Assembly (NCBI GenBank): GCA_029959285.1
Contig: JASCOE010000011.1
Span: 62,001-126,000, forward strand
Length of the DNA stretch: 64,000 nt
Direction of reading: 5' to 3'
Source: Flavobacteriaceae bacterium PS02337
Lineage (GTDB): Bacteria; Bacteroidota; Bacteroidia; Flavobacteriales; Flavobacteriaceae
The stretch's first letter is position 1; every line of letters begins with the position of its first letter. This document shows, one piece after another, positions 9,061 through 17,394 of this stretch. The notes below the pieces were generated by a model. The model saw only the letters and a program-made list of their open reading frames with translations. It searched no databases and had not been told where the DNA came from. A program made the position numbers and the translations under genes.

Positions 9061-9978
9061 TTAAAGATAACCCTCAAAGGCCTTCTTTAGTTCTTCTTTA
9101 ATCTCTTCTGCCAGCCATTTAGGTTTTAATACTTTTACCAAACTCCCATATTTTAAAACCTGCTGTTTAAATTCAAAATTCGGATGAATTTGTATTTCAA
9201 TATCAAAAGTTTTTTTATTATCAATGTTGATTTGTTTTTGAGAGTGATGCAAAGGCAATGACTCAATATAGGGTCTTTGTGAAATATCAAATGAAAGAAC
9301 AACCTTTTGCAGTTCATGATCGACATAGTTGAGTCCGACAACATTCCGAAACTTGTCCATTGCTTCCTCAGTTTTCTGCTTAAATTTTTTGGTGCCAATT
9401 GTTATGTCTTTTAATCGATCGATACCAAAAGTGCGGTAGCCTTTTTCAGTTTCTCCAATAACATACCAACGATTTTGATACTGTTTTAAGAAGTAAGGCT
9501 TTAGAGTATAACTTTCTTCTTTTAAGTGATAAAAACTAAAATGTTGAAAAGTAATAGGCAAAGCTTGATGGATAGCTTCTAAAATAGCCTTGAAATTTGG
9601 CGTAGCTGAAATTGTAGCTTTATTTTCAAATTCAATATATGCTAGGGCATTGTTTGTCTCATTAAAATTGGATCTGATTAATTCTGCCGTCGCAAGAATT
9701 TCCACATGACTTAGAAAAGAATCAATCGTGGCGGATTTCACATCATCTAAAGAATAGTTAGAAGTGTTCCTGTTAAGTTTAATAATAATGCCATAGTTTT
9801 CTTTTAGCAACTTTATATATCTCTGTAAAGTTCGCACAGTTATTTTTGAAGTTTCCTTCGCACATATTTCTTTTATTAATGCATCACGATGTACCGACGA
9901 ATATTTTTTTAAAGTCTCTACTAAAATTTTGGTACGGTAAACCTGAGTTGCATTTAAATGTGTTTGATTTTCTTTCAT
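9061..9978 (-). CDS. WYL-domain transcriptional regulator
   Basis: About 305 residues. An N-terminal winged HTH (SKITVRTLQRYIKLLKENYG) is followed by a WYL domain with LKPYFLKQYQNRWYVIGE and GYRTFGIDRLKDI, and a WCX-like C-terminus (LPLHHSQKQI ... VLKYGSLVKVLKPKWLAEEI). WYL domains bind nucleic-acid ligands and often control defence genes. I chose the ATG at 9978 (MKENQTHLN): an in-frame ATG at 10032 exists, but a TACTTTTG promoter box (9983-9990) and a palindromic operator (10001-10017) lie between the two. The gene is divergent from two small membrane-protein genes and convergent with the GTPase operon. Confidence 0.88.
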   Translation of the reverse strand: MKENQTHLNATQVYRTKILVETLKKYSSVHRDALIKEICAKETSKITVRTLQRYIKLLKENYGIIIKLNRNTSNYSLDDVKSATIDSFLSHVEILATAELIRSNFNETNNALAYIEFENKATISATPNFKAILEAIHQALPITFQHFSFYHLKEESYTLKPYFLKQYQNRWYVIGETEKGYRTFGIDRLKDITIGTKKFKQKTEEAMDKFRNVVGLNYVDHELQKVVLSFDISQRPYIESLPLHHSQKQINIDNKKTFDIEIQIHPNFEFKQQVLKYGSLVKVLKPKWLAEEIKEELKKAFEGYL

Positions 9979-9982
9979 ATAC

Positions 9983-10062
9983 CAAAAGTATAAATCCAAA
10001 ACGACAATATGTGTCGCGATTATTTTTTTCACTTAAAAAAATTTGGCGACAAGAATTGTCGT
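9983..10062. promoter_or_regulatory. WYL promoter with two mirror-image operators
   Basis: Minus strand: a TACTTTTG box (9983-9990) fits the Bacteroidota TAnnTTTG -7 consensus and is so close to the ATG at 9978 that the transcript may be leaderless. Two 17-bp inverted repeats follow: ACGACA-N5-TGTCGC (10001-10017) and GCGACA-N5-TGTCGT (10046-10062). The second is the reverse complement of the first outside the spacer. They are spaced to control both the WYL gene and the divergent gene at 10104. Confidence 0.65.
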
Positions 10063-10103
10063 GATGACGAAATACCTTAGCATCCAATTTTAAAACTGAA
10101 CTT

Positions 10104-10316
10104 ATGAAAAAATTATTCAAAAAATCAAAATCAGAACTTGACTTCAGCAATTTAAGTTCTATTCTAAACACTAGCGTTGCGGCTGGAGTAGCAATTGCAA
10201 ATTATTCTAATAAAAATCCTAAGACTATCGGAATGATTACGGCGGGATTATCTTTATTAGCAACTGGACTAATAATTGCTGCCGACGATAATCCTGATAA
10301 TATGCAGACAAGGTAG
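10104..10316 (+). CDS. small protein with one hydrophobic segment
   Basis: 70 residues: a basic N-terminus (MKKLFKKSKSELD), a serine/asparagine-rich part and one C-terminal hydrophobic stretch (MITAGLSLLATGLIIAADD). No known family. It is divergent from the WYL gene, with a WYL-type operator 41 bp upstream, so it is a candidate target of that repressor. It is followed by a second small membrane protein. Confidence 0.6.
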   Translation: MKKLFKKSKSELDFSNLSSILNTSVAAGVAIANYSNKNPKTIGMITAGLSLLATGLIIAADDNPDNMQTR

Positions 10317-10365
10317 CACAATAATTTAAATTTTTAACTAGACTAGCGTCATAAAAATCAAACAT

Positions 10366-10617
10366 ATGTTATTTCAATTTTTATTAAACATTATAGCATT
10401 TCTTATAAAATGCATAGCTTGGATAGTTGTAGCATTTTTGGCAATTCCATTTGGAGTTTATTATTTTCTTATGAGTTACTTTCCAGAATTTACATTAGCC
10501 TATGATTTCTCTTTTTGGGCAGTATTTTCAATATTGTCCATTATTGGTTTTGTTATACTATGGAAACCTATTATTTGGACAGTGGGAATTATTCAGACGC
10601 TGGGAGCAGGGGCATAA
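10366..10617 (+). CDS. small membrane protein
   Basis: 83 residues, almost entirely hydrophobic, with two to three likely membrane helices (LLNIIAFLIKCIAWIVVAFL, PFGVYYFLMSYF, FWAVFSILSIIGFVILW). No motif that identifies a transporter or enzyme. It is 49 bp after the 70-aa gene on the same strand and is followed by a good terminator, so the two form a short operon. Membrane toxin or effector roles are possible but not shown. Confidence 0.6.
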   Translation: MLFQFLLNIIAFLIKCIAWIVVAFLAIPFGVYYFLMSYFPEFTLAYDFSFWAVFSILSIIGFVILWKPIIWTVGIIQTLGAGA

Positions 10618-10628
10618 TTTTCTAGAAG

Positions 10629-10658
10629 AGGTTTCGGTTTAATCCGAAACCTTTTATT
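10629..10658 (+). terminator. intrinsic terminator after small membrane protein genes
   Basis: A perfect 9-bp stem (AGGTTTCGG / CCGAAACCT) is followed by TTTATTTT. It also lies after the convergent gene at 10671. Confidence 0.8.
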
Positions 10659-10670
10659 TTGAATTTTGAG

Positions 10671-11756
10671 TTATTTTGCATCTAATATTTTATCTTGTTT
10701 ATTTACTAATGGATCTAGCCAATCAGCTTTATCATTTGCCCAATTAAGCCATTCTAACTTTTCAGCTGTTAAATTGTTATTAGAAATTGCGTTTTGATGT
10801 TCCGCTTTGATATATTCTCGAATTAATAATGCCTGATTGTACTGTTTGGAAAGTTCAACAAGTTTGTTGAATTTTTGAATTTCTTCTTCTTTTCTTTTTT
10901 TGATTTGTTCTTTACGCTCTTTCTCTTCTTCGTATTTAAGCCAGTAAATTCGAGATTCTTCTTTTTGAATTAGTTCTTTGTCAGCCTCAATTTCAAGTTT
11001 TGCCACTATTTTTGCAAGCTGATTCTCTAGCTTTATAGTCCCATCTTTCCATTCTAAAGCCCTGAAATTTGGTCCAATCTTTAAAACCAAAATTCCAGTA
11101 GGAAGGTATGTTGATCCGTACGAGCCTTCTTCAGGTGGAATTCTCTTTTGTGCTTCTCGCATGCTAAAAGGAAAGGAAATTTCTTTGATCATAATATGGG
11201 GGCCATCACCGTTAATATCCCTCTTGAATGAATGCCCTCTATACCGAAGCAACTTTACGAACATATCCATAATTATTAGTGCACGGTTGAAATTTTCTTT
11301 TTCAACTCCGTAAATGGATAATCTGTCTATTTTGCTTTTTCTGTAATCGTAATGATTGTAATTTCCGTTTGATTTATAATCTTTTGTTTGCGTTATTAAG
11401 ATATCTGGTTTGGTTAGCTTTTCAGGAACCTGTAAAGGCGCGTTCTTGTCGCTTAAGATTTGTTTGGTTAAGATGGTAAGTGGACTTTGGTCAATATTTA
11501 CATTGCTGCCATTTGTGCGGACTGTAAATTCAATTTCATTGCTGCCTGTGAAATCTAGATTTAAACTTTCTTTTATAAAAGGTTTGTTGTGCTTCAACTT
11601 TGACCAATACCCATTTGATGGAAGGGGAATTTCATGTTCTTTGCATATTTTCTTAAAGCCATCATGTGATAAAGCAAATCGCTCCAGTATTTTTGAAATT
11701 GCGGTTGACCAAACTAAATCATATAATTCTTTTCTTGTCAGTGTAGTAGTTTCCAT
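10671..11756 (-). CDS. HTH-containing conserved hypothetical protein
   Basis: 361 residues. The N-terminus matches a widespread uncharacterised family that starts with an LY-x-VW motif followed by an HTH-like segment and a PxPxxGYW motif: here LTRKELYDLVWSTAISKI and HEIPLPSNGYWSKL. A middle domain of mixed secondary structure follows, then a highly charged coiled coil at about 250-300 (YEEEKERKEQIKKRKEEEI) and a C-terminal WLNWANDKADWLDPL segment. It probably binds DNA. No enzymatic motif is visible. The gene stands alone between two convergent or unrelated genes. Confidence 0.75.
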   Translation of the reverse strand: METTTLTRKELYDLVWSTAISKILERFALSHDGFKKICKEHEIPLPSNGYWSKLKHNKPFIKESLNLDFTGSNEIEFTVRTNGSNVNIDQSPLTILTKQILSDKNAPLQVPEKLTKPDILITQTKDYKSNGNYNHYDYRKSKIDRLSIYGVEKENFNRALIIMDMFVKLLRYRGHSFKRDINGDGPHIMIKEISFPFSMREAQKRIPPEEGSYGSTYLPTGILVLKIGPNFRALEWKDGTIKLENQLAKIVAKLEIEADKELIQKEESRIYWLKYEEEKERKEQIKKRKEEEIQKFNKLVELSKQYNQALLIREYIKAEHQNAISNNNLTAEKLEWLNWANDKADWLDPLVNKQDKILDAK

Positions 11757-11868
11757 ATTTCAATGTTTTCCATTAAAATTACCAATAAATTTAATGATTG
11801 AGGAATGGACTATTTCAAACCCTTAAATTTAAACACATGTCAAAATAAATTTTAAAATGAATGTGTAT

Positions 11869-12594
11869 TTAGGTAATAATATATTCCCATTTAATTTGGT
11901 CTATAAATTTTAAATTGTTTTTGGTGTAATGAATTGCTTCAAGTTCCATTCTTTTGGTTTTTATTTCTTTCCTAATTGATTTTGCTAGCTTAAAATTGAG
12001 AAATGCTTTGAACGATTTTAATTCCATTTGTTTTGAGCTCAATTCTTTTTCGATATTAGTTAGTTTCGAATTATAATATTCTTGAAAAAAGATTACATAC
12101 GAATTAAAATCCTTGACTTGATTGTCGTCAATATTTGAGTGTGGAAGAAGGATTATTCGAGATAATTCCAGAAAAATTTCTTCCATATGTGAAGTATGAT
12201 TTTTTATTTTTCCCTTTATTGCATCTAAATCCTTTAGTTTATTTAATTTGTAAAAATGTTTTAGGTCTTTTAATAGATCATTATATTCAGCCGTCAATTC
12301 CTTTAAACAGACAAAAAAAACATTAGTGTTTGTTTTTGGCTGATAGTTTTCTTTTAAGTCACGTAGTTTATTACTGTAAATTTTGCTTTCTAAGTGGTTG
12401 CTTTTTATTTTCTCCTGATAATAAGTGATATAATTTAGAATTTGAAGTTCCAGAAGTTGTTGTTGGGCAAATATTTGCCTTGTCTTAGAAAAGTTAAGAT
12501 TATGAATATGGTTACGTTGTTCAAATTTAAGATCAGAAATTTGTTTTTCTATCCTTTTTACACAAATCAATAGTTCATTATAATTCAAAATCAT
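11869..12594 (-). CDS. coiled-coil hypothetical protein
   Basis: 241 residues, nearly all predicted helix with heptad-like spacing and many Lys, Glu and Asn residues (KRIEKQISDLKFEQRNHIHN; ELSSKQMELKSFKAFLNF). No signal peptide, membrane helix or recognisable catalytic motif. It lies downstream of a terminator, so it is probably transcribed on its own. I do not recognise a family. Confidence 0.6.
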   Translation of the reverse strand: MILNYNELLICVKRIEKQISDLKFEQRNHIHNLNFSKTRQIFAQQQLLELQILNYITYYQEKIKSNHLESKIYSNKLRDLKENYQPKTNTNVFFVCLKELTAEYNDLLKDLKHFYKLNKLKDLDAIKGKIKNHTSHMEEIFLELSRIILLPHSNIDDNQVKDFNSYVIFFQEYYNSKLTNIEKELSSKQMELKSFKAFLNFKLAKSIRKEIKTKRMELEAIHYTKNNLKFIDQIKWEYIIT

Positions 12595-12623
12595 AGATTG
12601 CTATTTTTTACTGAGTAAAAATA

Positions 12624-12652
12624 AAACGACACACTGTCAAAGTGTGTCGTTT
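12624..12652 (-). terminator. terminator after the BNR-like small gene
   Basis: An 11-bp perfect stem (AAACGACACAC / GTGTGTCGTTT) is followed on the minus strand by TTTTATTTTTA. Confidence 0.75.
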
Positions 12653-12673
12653 ACAATAATTAGATGTTATATT

Positions 12674-12904
12674 TTAATTTCGTTTATGCCAGCTTCTTCC
12701 ATTTGTAGTTGAATAGTAAAGACCTTTTGAAGTAGTTGCTAGTATTTCTTTGCCATTGTCTGTTAAATCTTGAAAACTCCCGTAAGAAGAGCCAGAATAT
12801 CTAACGTGCCAAGATCTTCCGGAAGTAGTCGAATATTCTATTTTGTTACTATTGCTAGGGTTAATTCTAATCAATTCATTGTCTTTGGTAATCATTTGTG
12901 ACAT
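12674..12904 (-). CDS. small protein with two BNR-like repeats
   Basis: 76 residues. Two copies of a short motif, STTSGRSWHVR and STTNGRSWHKR, resemble the Asp-box/BNR signature SxDxGxxW of beta-propeller proteins, with the intervening segment LTDNGKEILATTSKGLYY matching a propeller blade. It encodes only about one and a half blades, so it must oligomerise, be a fragment, or have a different role. No signal peptide. It stands alone with its own terminator. Confidence 0.6.
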   Translation of the reverse strand: MSQMITKDNELIRINPSNSNKIEYSTTSGRSWHVRYSGSSYGSFQDLTDNGKEILATTSKGLYYSTTNGRSWHKRN

Positions 12905-13012
12905 AGTTTTTCTTTTTTAGTTGATGCCTACTCTAGATTGGTTTTCGGCTTTTCCATATAACAAAGAAACTAGACTACTATGTCAGAATATGACGTGAAG
13001 AAAAGTATATGT

Positions 13013-13036
13013 AAAAAAAAGAGGCAGTAAGCCTCT
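13013..13036 (-). terminator. terminator of the PDDEXK operon
   Basis: A short stem (AGAGGC / GCCTCT) just after the last gene is followed by an eight-T run on the minus strand; the stem overlaps the stop codon region. Confidence 0.7.
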
Positions 13037-14339
13037 ATGATTTTTCAATCTCAATAATTTCTTCAATAGTAGATATTATTTCTTTATATGTATCGCCATT
13101 TTTTCCTTTGGCAACATCTTCCCAGATTTGTGGGTTATTAGCCCAATCTCGGTTTGTGGCATCTCTCCAAATATTGGCATGGTTGCCATGGAACTCTGGA
13201 ATAATTTTGCTGAACTTTTCTTTAATCGATATTTTTTCAATATCAGAAATATTATCATTAAAACTTAGAGAAATATATAAACCTGAATAATCGTAACCGT
13301 GTTCTGTATCAAATATGACAGCAATTGTATATGGTTTCGAATTCCATTCTTTTGGAATTAGGTATAATCCAAAATGAGCACTACTTTTAAGATTGCTTGA
13401 ATCGACTGAAATTTCTTTTTTATTAGCATATTCTACAATATCTTCAAAAAAGTCATAATATAACTTAGATTTTAAAGGTCCAATACTTCTTGATATTTCA
13501 AAACTTTGTTGTATGTTATTTTTTAAGATTTCCAGGATTTCCATAGTCTTAACGTTGTTTGTAGTTTGGTTTGTTAGTTTTTTAATTAAATTTAAATACT
13601 GGATTAATGTTTCTCTAATTGTGGGTAAAGAGTGTGTTTTTTCAAGACATCTTTCAATCCAGATCTTTATGTCTATTTCAAACGAGATAGGATAATATAA
13701 ACAGTGATGAATATTGCTTATTCCATTATTTTCTATTCTGTAATTTTCATATTCTGTCTTTTTATTAAATTTAAAATTTGAACCAATTATTTCGACATTA
13801 TCTGGTGTATGGTATGGATCCTCTTTTTCTTTTAGATCTTTACCGTCTAATGTTAAGTAAAATAAAAAAGCTTTTTTAGAGCGTTTTGTTTCTGCATAAT
13901 TCTTGTATCTTATTAATTGGTAAGGTTGATCAAGAGCGTATATTTTATTTTCTATAAGTATAATTTGTTTGTTATCTTCTACAATAATATCAATTCTTCC
14001 ACCAGTTACATTCTCCCAGTTATTCTCGATACTTATGGTTCTTTCGCAAATTTTATCATTTACCAATTTACCAAAGTAATCCAGTTCTACTTTATGTTCT
14101 TCAGTGTTAAAACATTCTTTAATATAGTCCACAAATAAATTTAAAAAAATTGCCCCTTGGCCGTGAGAACCATTAGAATTGAGTAATTCACCAATAATTG
14201 CAGAATGTGTATATACTTCATTGTGTTCCATGTTCATTACTGAAAAAATATTAAAATTTTCTCCAGTCAATTTTGCGATTTGATCATATTTTTTTGAAAT
14301 GATTGAGACCTGCTGTAATAGGTTTTTGATTTTGTCCAT
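13035..14339 (-). CDS. PDDEXK_4-type nuclease-like protein, copy A
   Basis: 434 residues. The core motif is GGRIDIIVED (Asp117) followed by LIENKIYALDQPYQLIRY (Glu130, Lys132, then Q-L-x-R-Y), the D...ExK layout of the PD-(D/E)XK_4 family. The N-terminus has a conserved helical module (FNIFSV, THSAIIGELLN, GSHGQGA). The C-terminus is an alpha/beta domain ending in a tryptophan-rich part (HANIWRDATNRDWANNPQIW). It is clearly paralogous to the gene just upstream. Nuclease activity is inferred from the intact catalytic triad. Position downstream of a WYL regulator suggests an inducible or repressed defence operon. Confidence 0.8.
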   Translation of the reverse strand: MDKIKNLLQQVSIISKKYDQIAKLTGENFNIFSVMNMEHNEVYTHSAIIGELLNSNGSHGQGAIFLNLFVDYIKECFNTEEHKVELDYFGKLVNDKICERTISIENNWENVTGGRIDIIVEDNKQIILIENKIYALDQPYQLIRYKNYAETKRSKKAFLFYLTLDGKDLKEKEDPYHTPDNVEIIGSNFKFNKKTEYENYRIENNGISNIHHCLYYPISFEIDIKIWIERCLEKTHSLPTIRETLIQYLNLIKKLTNQTTNNVKTMEILEILKNNIQQSFEISRSIGPLKSKLYYDFFEDIVEYANKKEISVDSSNLKSSAHFGLYLIPKEWNSKPYTIAVIFDTEHGYDYSGLYISLSFNDNISDIEKISIKEKFSKIIPEFHGNHANIWRDATNRDWANNPQIWEDVAKGKNGDTYKEIISTIEEIIEIEKS

Positions 14340-14448
14340 AAACTTTATTATATTTTTTTTCTCATATTCAATGTTCTTTTATCTAAACATCAATTAGTGC
14401 TAATTAGAATACGATAATTTTATTGAATAGAAGAGAAATAAAAAGCTA

Positions 14449-15765
14449 TTAATTATTGTTCTTTGAGATAACTTCTTTACAGACATTTATTAAAGAGTTC
14501 TCTTTGTAATTTATGAAGTCGATCATTCTTTTAGAAATTTTTTCAACGAGTTCGTCCTGTCTTGTCTGATCTTTCCCTAAAAAGTTTATAAATTCTGAGT
14601 CATTAAAATTAATTCGGTTATTCTTGAAATCTTCATGGTTTTCAAAAAAGTCTACATCTCTCCACCATCTTGTACACTTAAAATTATGATTCTCAAAAAT
14701 GGTTTTATCCTTATCATTTAAGTTTAAAACACCAAAAAATAATTCGTTGCGGACATTTCCTTTCCCGCTGAAAGGTTCTATTCCAAAATAGATTCCTAAA
14801 TTTTGATATTCTTTTAATTCTAGCCATATTCCAGAATTTGTGTCACCTACATTATTACGCTTCGTCACGATATATTTCGAACCCAGTCCTAAAATTAAAT
14901 TGTCAGCTATTCTAGTTCTAATACTTCCTGAAATTTTGTATTTTATTTTTTCAAACTCTTTGACGATTTGTTCAGCAGATAAAAAATTTTTTAGAATTAA
15001 ATCTTGTATTTCTTCCCCCATTTTTTTGTTTAGTGTTTGTCCGGTTAATTTTTTAATCAAATAAATATATTGTTTTATGGCCTCTCTGAGCATTGGTTTG
15101 TCAGATGCTTCTTTTACGCAAAGTTCTAACCAGTTTATAATATCCTCTTTATAAGAAATATTAAAATAATGTTGTTTTTCAATGAGACCTAATCCAGAAG
15201 TCGGCAAGCTTCCATTCAATGTTAAGTACAAAATAGGCACTTCTTTCGAGAAATTTTCCTTACAATAATTGTGATACCTAATCAATTGATTTTCCTGCTC
15301 TCGTGCATAAATTTTATTTTCAATGACAAGACCATTTGTCTTATTCTTGTCTTGAATGATTATATCAATACGCCCACCTTCGGTTTTGTCTTCATTTAAT
15401 CTACTGATGTTCTTTTCAACTGTTGTGAGGGCTGTTTCAGTAATAAGATTAAACCTTTCTGCGCCAATCGAAGTTTCAGATTCATCGACTTTCGGTGGTG
15501 AAAATTTTTCTTCAAGTATTTTTATAAAAAGCTTTAAAGGAACATCTTTTAATCCATGTGATCCTTTGACATTTAAAAGTTCTCCAATAAATGCAGAGTG
15601 AGTCCTTACTTCATTGCTTGTTAAATTCAATACCGAAAAAATATTAAATTTTTCTCCAGTAATTTCAGCTATATCATCATACTTGTTTTGAATGATATTC
15701 ACATTTTCAAGTAGGTTTTTTATTGTTGATATATTTGTTTTTTCTTCAATTGTACTTTTGATCAT
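14449..15765 (-). CDS. PDDEXK_4-type nuclease-like protein, copy B
   Basis: 438 residues, paralogous to the next gene along the whole length: FNIFSVLNLTSNEVRTHSAF and ELLNVKGSHGLKDVPL align with copy A. The catalytic core is GGRIDIIIQD (Asp134) and LVIENKIYAREQENQLIRY (Glu149, Lys151). The C-terminal domain (GIWLELKEYQNLGIYFGIEP; RWWRDVDFFENHED) has diverged more than the nuclease half. The gene is 40 bp downstream of the WYL gene and 110 bp upstream of copy A on the same strand, so one transcript is likely. Keeping both copies with intact triads suggests two specificities or a heteromer. Confidence 0.8.
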   Translation of the reverse strand: MIKSTIEEKTNISTIKNLLENVNIIQNKYDDIAEITGEKFNIFSVLNLTSNEVRTHSAFIGELLNVKGSHGLKDVPLKLFIKILEEKFSPPKVDESETSIGAERFNLITETALTTVEKNISRLNEDKTEGGRIDIIIQDKNKTNGLVIENKIYAREQENQLIRYHNYCKENFSKEVPILYLTLNGSLPTSGLGLIEKQHYFNISYKEDIINWLELCVKEASDKPMLREAIKQYIYLIKKLTGQTLNKKMGEEIQDLILKNFLSAEQIVKEFEKIKYKISGSIRTRIADNLILGLGSKYIVTKRNNVGDTNSGIWLELKEYQNLGIYFGIEPFSGKGNVRNELFFGVLNLNDKDKTIFENHNFKCTRWWRDVDFFENHEDFKNNRINFNDSEFINFLGKDQTRQDELVEKISKRMIDFINYKENSLINVCKEVISKNNN

Positions 15766-15804
15766 ATATGTTTTGTGTAATGATATTTTAAAGGATAAGC
15801 AAAT

Positions 15805-16710
15805 TTAAATTATATCGTATAGATTCTTCATTTGTAAAATTCTATTTTTCATTTCTTTTTGAAGTGCAATAGGCGAGACGACTTTTACATCTGCACCGTA
15901 TTTCAATAGTTCCATTACAATATCATTAGTGGTATGTATGTAAATTTCTATAAGTAGCGTATCATCATTTTCTGTTATAATCTTTTGAGAATCATGAAGA
16001 GGAAAGGTTTTAATGTAATTTCCTTGCTTATTGACAAATTCGAGAACTACTTTTTCCGCTGGAGAATAAGTTTCTACACCGAAGGCGTGCTGAAATTCTT
16101 TTTCCACATTATATTTAATGGGCTTAAACTTAGTGTCTGTAATATTTAAATTTGAAATTCGATCAAGTCCGAAAGTTTTCACTTTATTGTCTTTTTTATC
16201 TAAAGCAATTAAATACCATCTCTGATGGGATTCTTTTATAGCAGTAGGATAAACTTCACGATTAGTGCTGAAGTCATCCCAATGCTTCTTGTGTGTGAAT
16301 TTTATAATATAATGATTCTGTATGGCATGAATAATACCGTGAATGTTTTCCGTGCCGGATGATTTTCTCTTTTCTAGAAAAACACTAGGGGACAACTTGT
16401 TTCCTTCTTGCAAGGCATGATGAATAGAAAAAGCATCCATTATTCGCGTAACCGATTGATCTTCTATTTCTTCTTCATCAATACTATAGGTTTTGTCTTT
16501 TCGGTTGTAATCAATTACAATTCCGAAAATATCCAGAATATCCTTTTTGTCACGTTCAAATGTTCGAACAGAATATTCAAAATTAGTGTCAATGTCTTCA
16601 TTTTCTAATTTACGAATAATATGTTTTTGTAAATCTTTAAAATTACAGTTGTGGCTTCTTAGGCGATCTATGATATACAGGTATCTTTTGAAATATATTA
16701 ATTTGGACAT
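15805..16710 (-). CDS. WYL-domain transcriptional regulator
   Basis: 301 residues. The N-terminus is a wHTH (LQKHIIRKLENEDIDTNFEY; SVRTFERDKKDILDIFGIVI). The WYL domain shows VYPTAIKESHQRWYLIALD and VKTFGLDRISNLNI, followed by a WCX-like end (FPLHDSQKII ... LLKYGADVKVVSPIAL). It resembles the regulator at 9061 in order and motifs but is clearly a separate gene. It is the first gene of an apparent operon with two PDDEXK-type proteins. A promoter box and palindrome directly upstream suggest autoregulation. Confidence 0.88.
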   Translation of the reverse strand: MSKLIYFKRYLYIIDRLRSHNCNFKDLQKHIIRKLENEDIDTNFEYSVRTFERDKKDILDIFGIVIDYNRKDKTYSIDEEEIEDQSVTRIMDAFSIHHALQEGNKLSPSVFLEKRKSSGTENIHGIIHAIQNHYIIKFTHKKHWDDFSTNREVYPTAIKESHQRWYLIALDKKDNKVKTFGLDRISNLNITDTKFKPIKYNVEKEFQHAFGVETYSPAEKVVLEFVNKQGNYIKTFPLHDSQKIITENDDTLLIEIYIHTTNDIVMELLKYGADVKVVSPIALQKEMKNRILQMKNLYDII

Positions 16711-16730
16711 AGTTTATAGGTTTTATTTTT

Positions 16731-16765
16731 CAAAAGTAAATCACTTGTCTGTCATTTTGTGGCAG
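16731..16765 (-). promoter_or_regulatory. promoter box and operator of the WYL/PDDEXK operon
   Basis: On the minus strand a TACTTTTG box (16731-16738), identical to the one of the other WYL gene, lies about 20 bp before the ATG. Immediately upstream is CTGTCA-N5-TGGCAG (16749-16765), with outer TCACT/AGTGA arms that lengthen the dyad. The position over the spacer region suits a repressor site. Confidence 0.6.
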
Positions 16766-16899
16766 AGTGATATAGATGTGAAAATAAGAAACAAGATACT
16801 GAGTAAAAAACGGTTTTCCGTAAAACAACACTTTTTTTATAATAAACCCTGTAATCGTACTGCTACCATATTTCGCCAAACCTCTTCTAGGCTAGATTT

Positions 16900-17160
16900 T
16901 TACTCGAATATGCTATAAAGTTCATTAATCTTCTCTTGTATATCGCATAAATCTGTAAAGTTAGGCTGGTCATTCCAAGACCATGGATCTTCAATTTTTG
17001 CAATTTCCGTTTTGATTTTTCTCACCACACTTTTTCCATATTTTGTCAAAAGTTTGCTTTTAATAATTTCATCACAAAGATTTAACGCATTATTTCTTAT
17101 CTGACGATTTTGATAATAAGATATTGAGTCAATTTTGTTTTTAATTTCTTGCGGATTCAT
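16900..17160 (-). CDS. small helical hypothetical protein
   Basis: 86 residues, helix-rich and charged (LNLCDEIIKSKLLTKYGKSV), with a tryptophan motif near the end (DPWSWNDQPNFTDL). No known family. It lies about 190 bp upstream of the WYL regulator on the same strand but with that regulator's promoter between them, so it is probably not part of the nuclease operon. Confidence 0.55.
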   Translation of the reverse strand: MNPQEIKNKIDSISYYQNRQIRNNALNLCDEIIKSKLLTKYGKSVVRKIKTEIAKIEDPWSWNDQPNFTDLCDIQEKINELYSIFE

Positions 17161-17259
17161 ATATTTTATGTTTTTATATGTTAATTAAGCAAAGTTCAAA
17201 AATTGACTTTTACTAAAAAAGGACATAAAATTTGAATGATATAAACACGTGTGAAACTT

Positions 17260-17289
17260 CTACATTTTTAAAATGTAGTATTTTTTTAC
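17260..17289 (+). terminator. isolated hairpin with T-run
   Basis: CTACATTTT / AAAATGTAG (single-base loop) is followed by a TATTTTTTT tract on the plus strand. No plus-strand gene ends just upstream, so it may end an unseen short transcript or be a relic. Confidence 0.4.
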
Positions 17290-17394
17290 TTAGAATTTAA
17301 ATGCCACGAAGAAATTGAAATTTATCATGTAATTTGTAAATCTACTCATATAATAAAATTGGAGCTGACAATTAAAACGTCATTAGATTAAACA

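Noticed and set aside
9979-10032. Longer N-terminus for the first WYL regulator
   Set aside because: The extra codons cover a promoter box and a palindromic operator; the HTH starts well after 9978.
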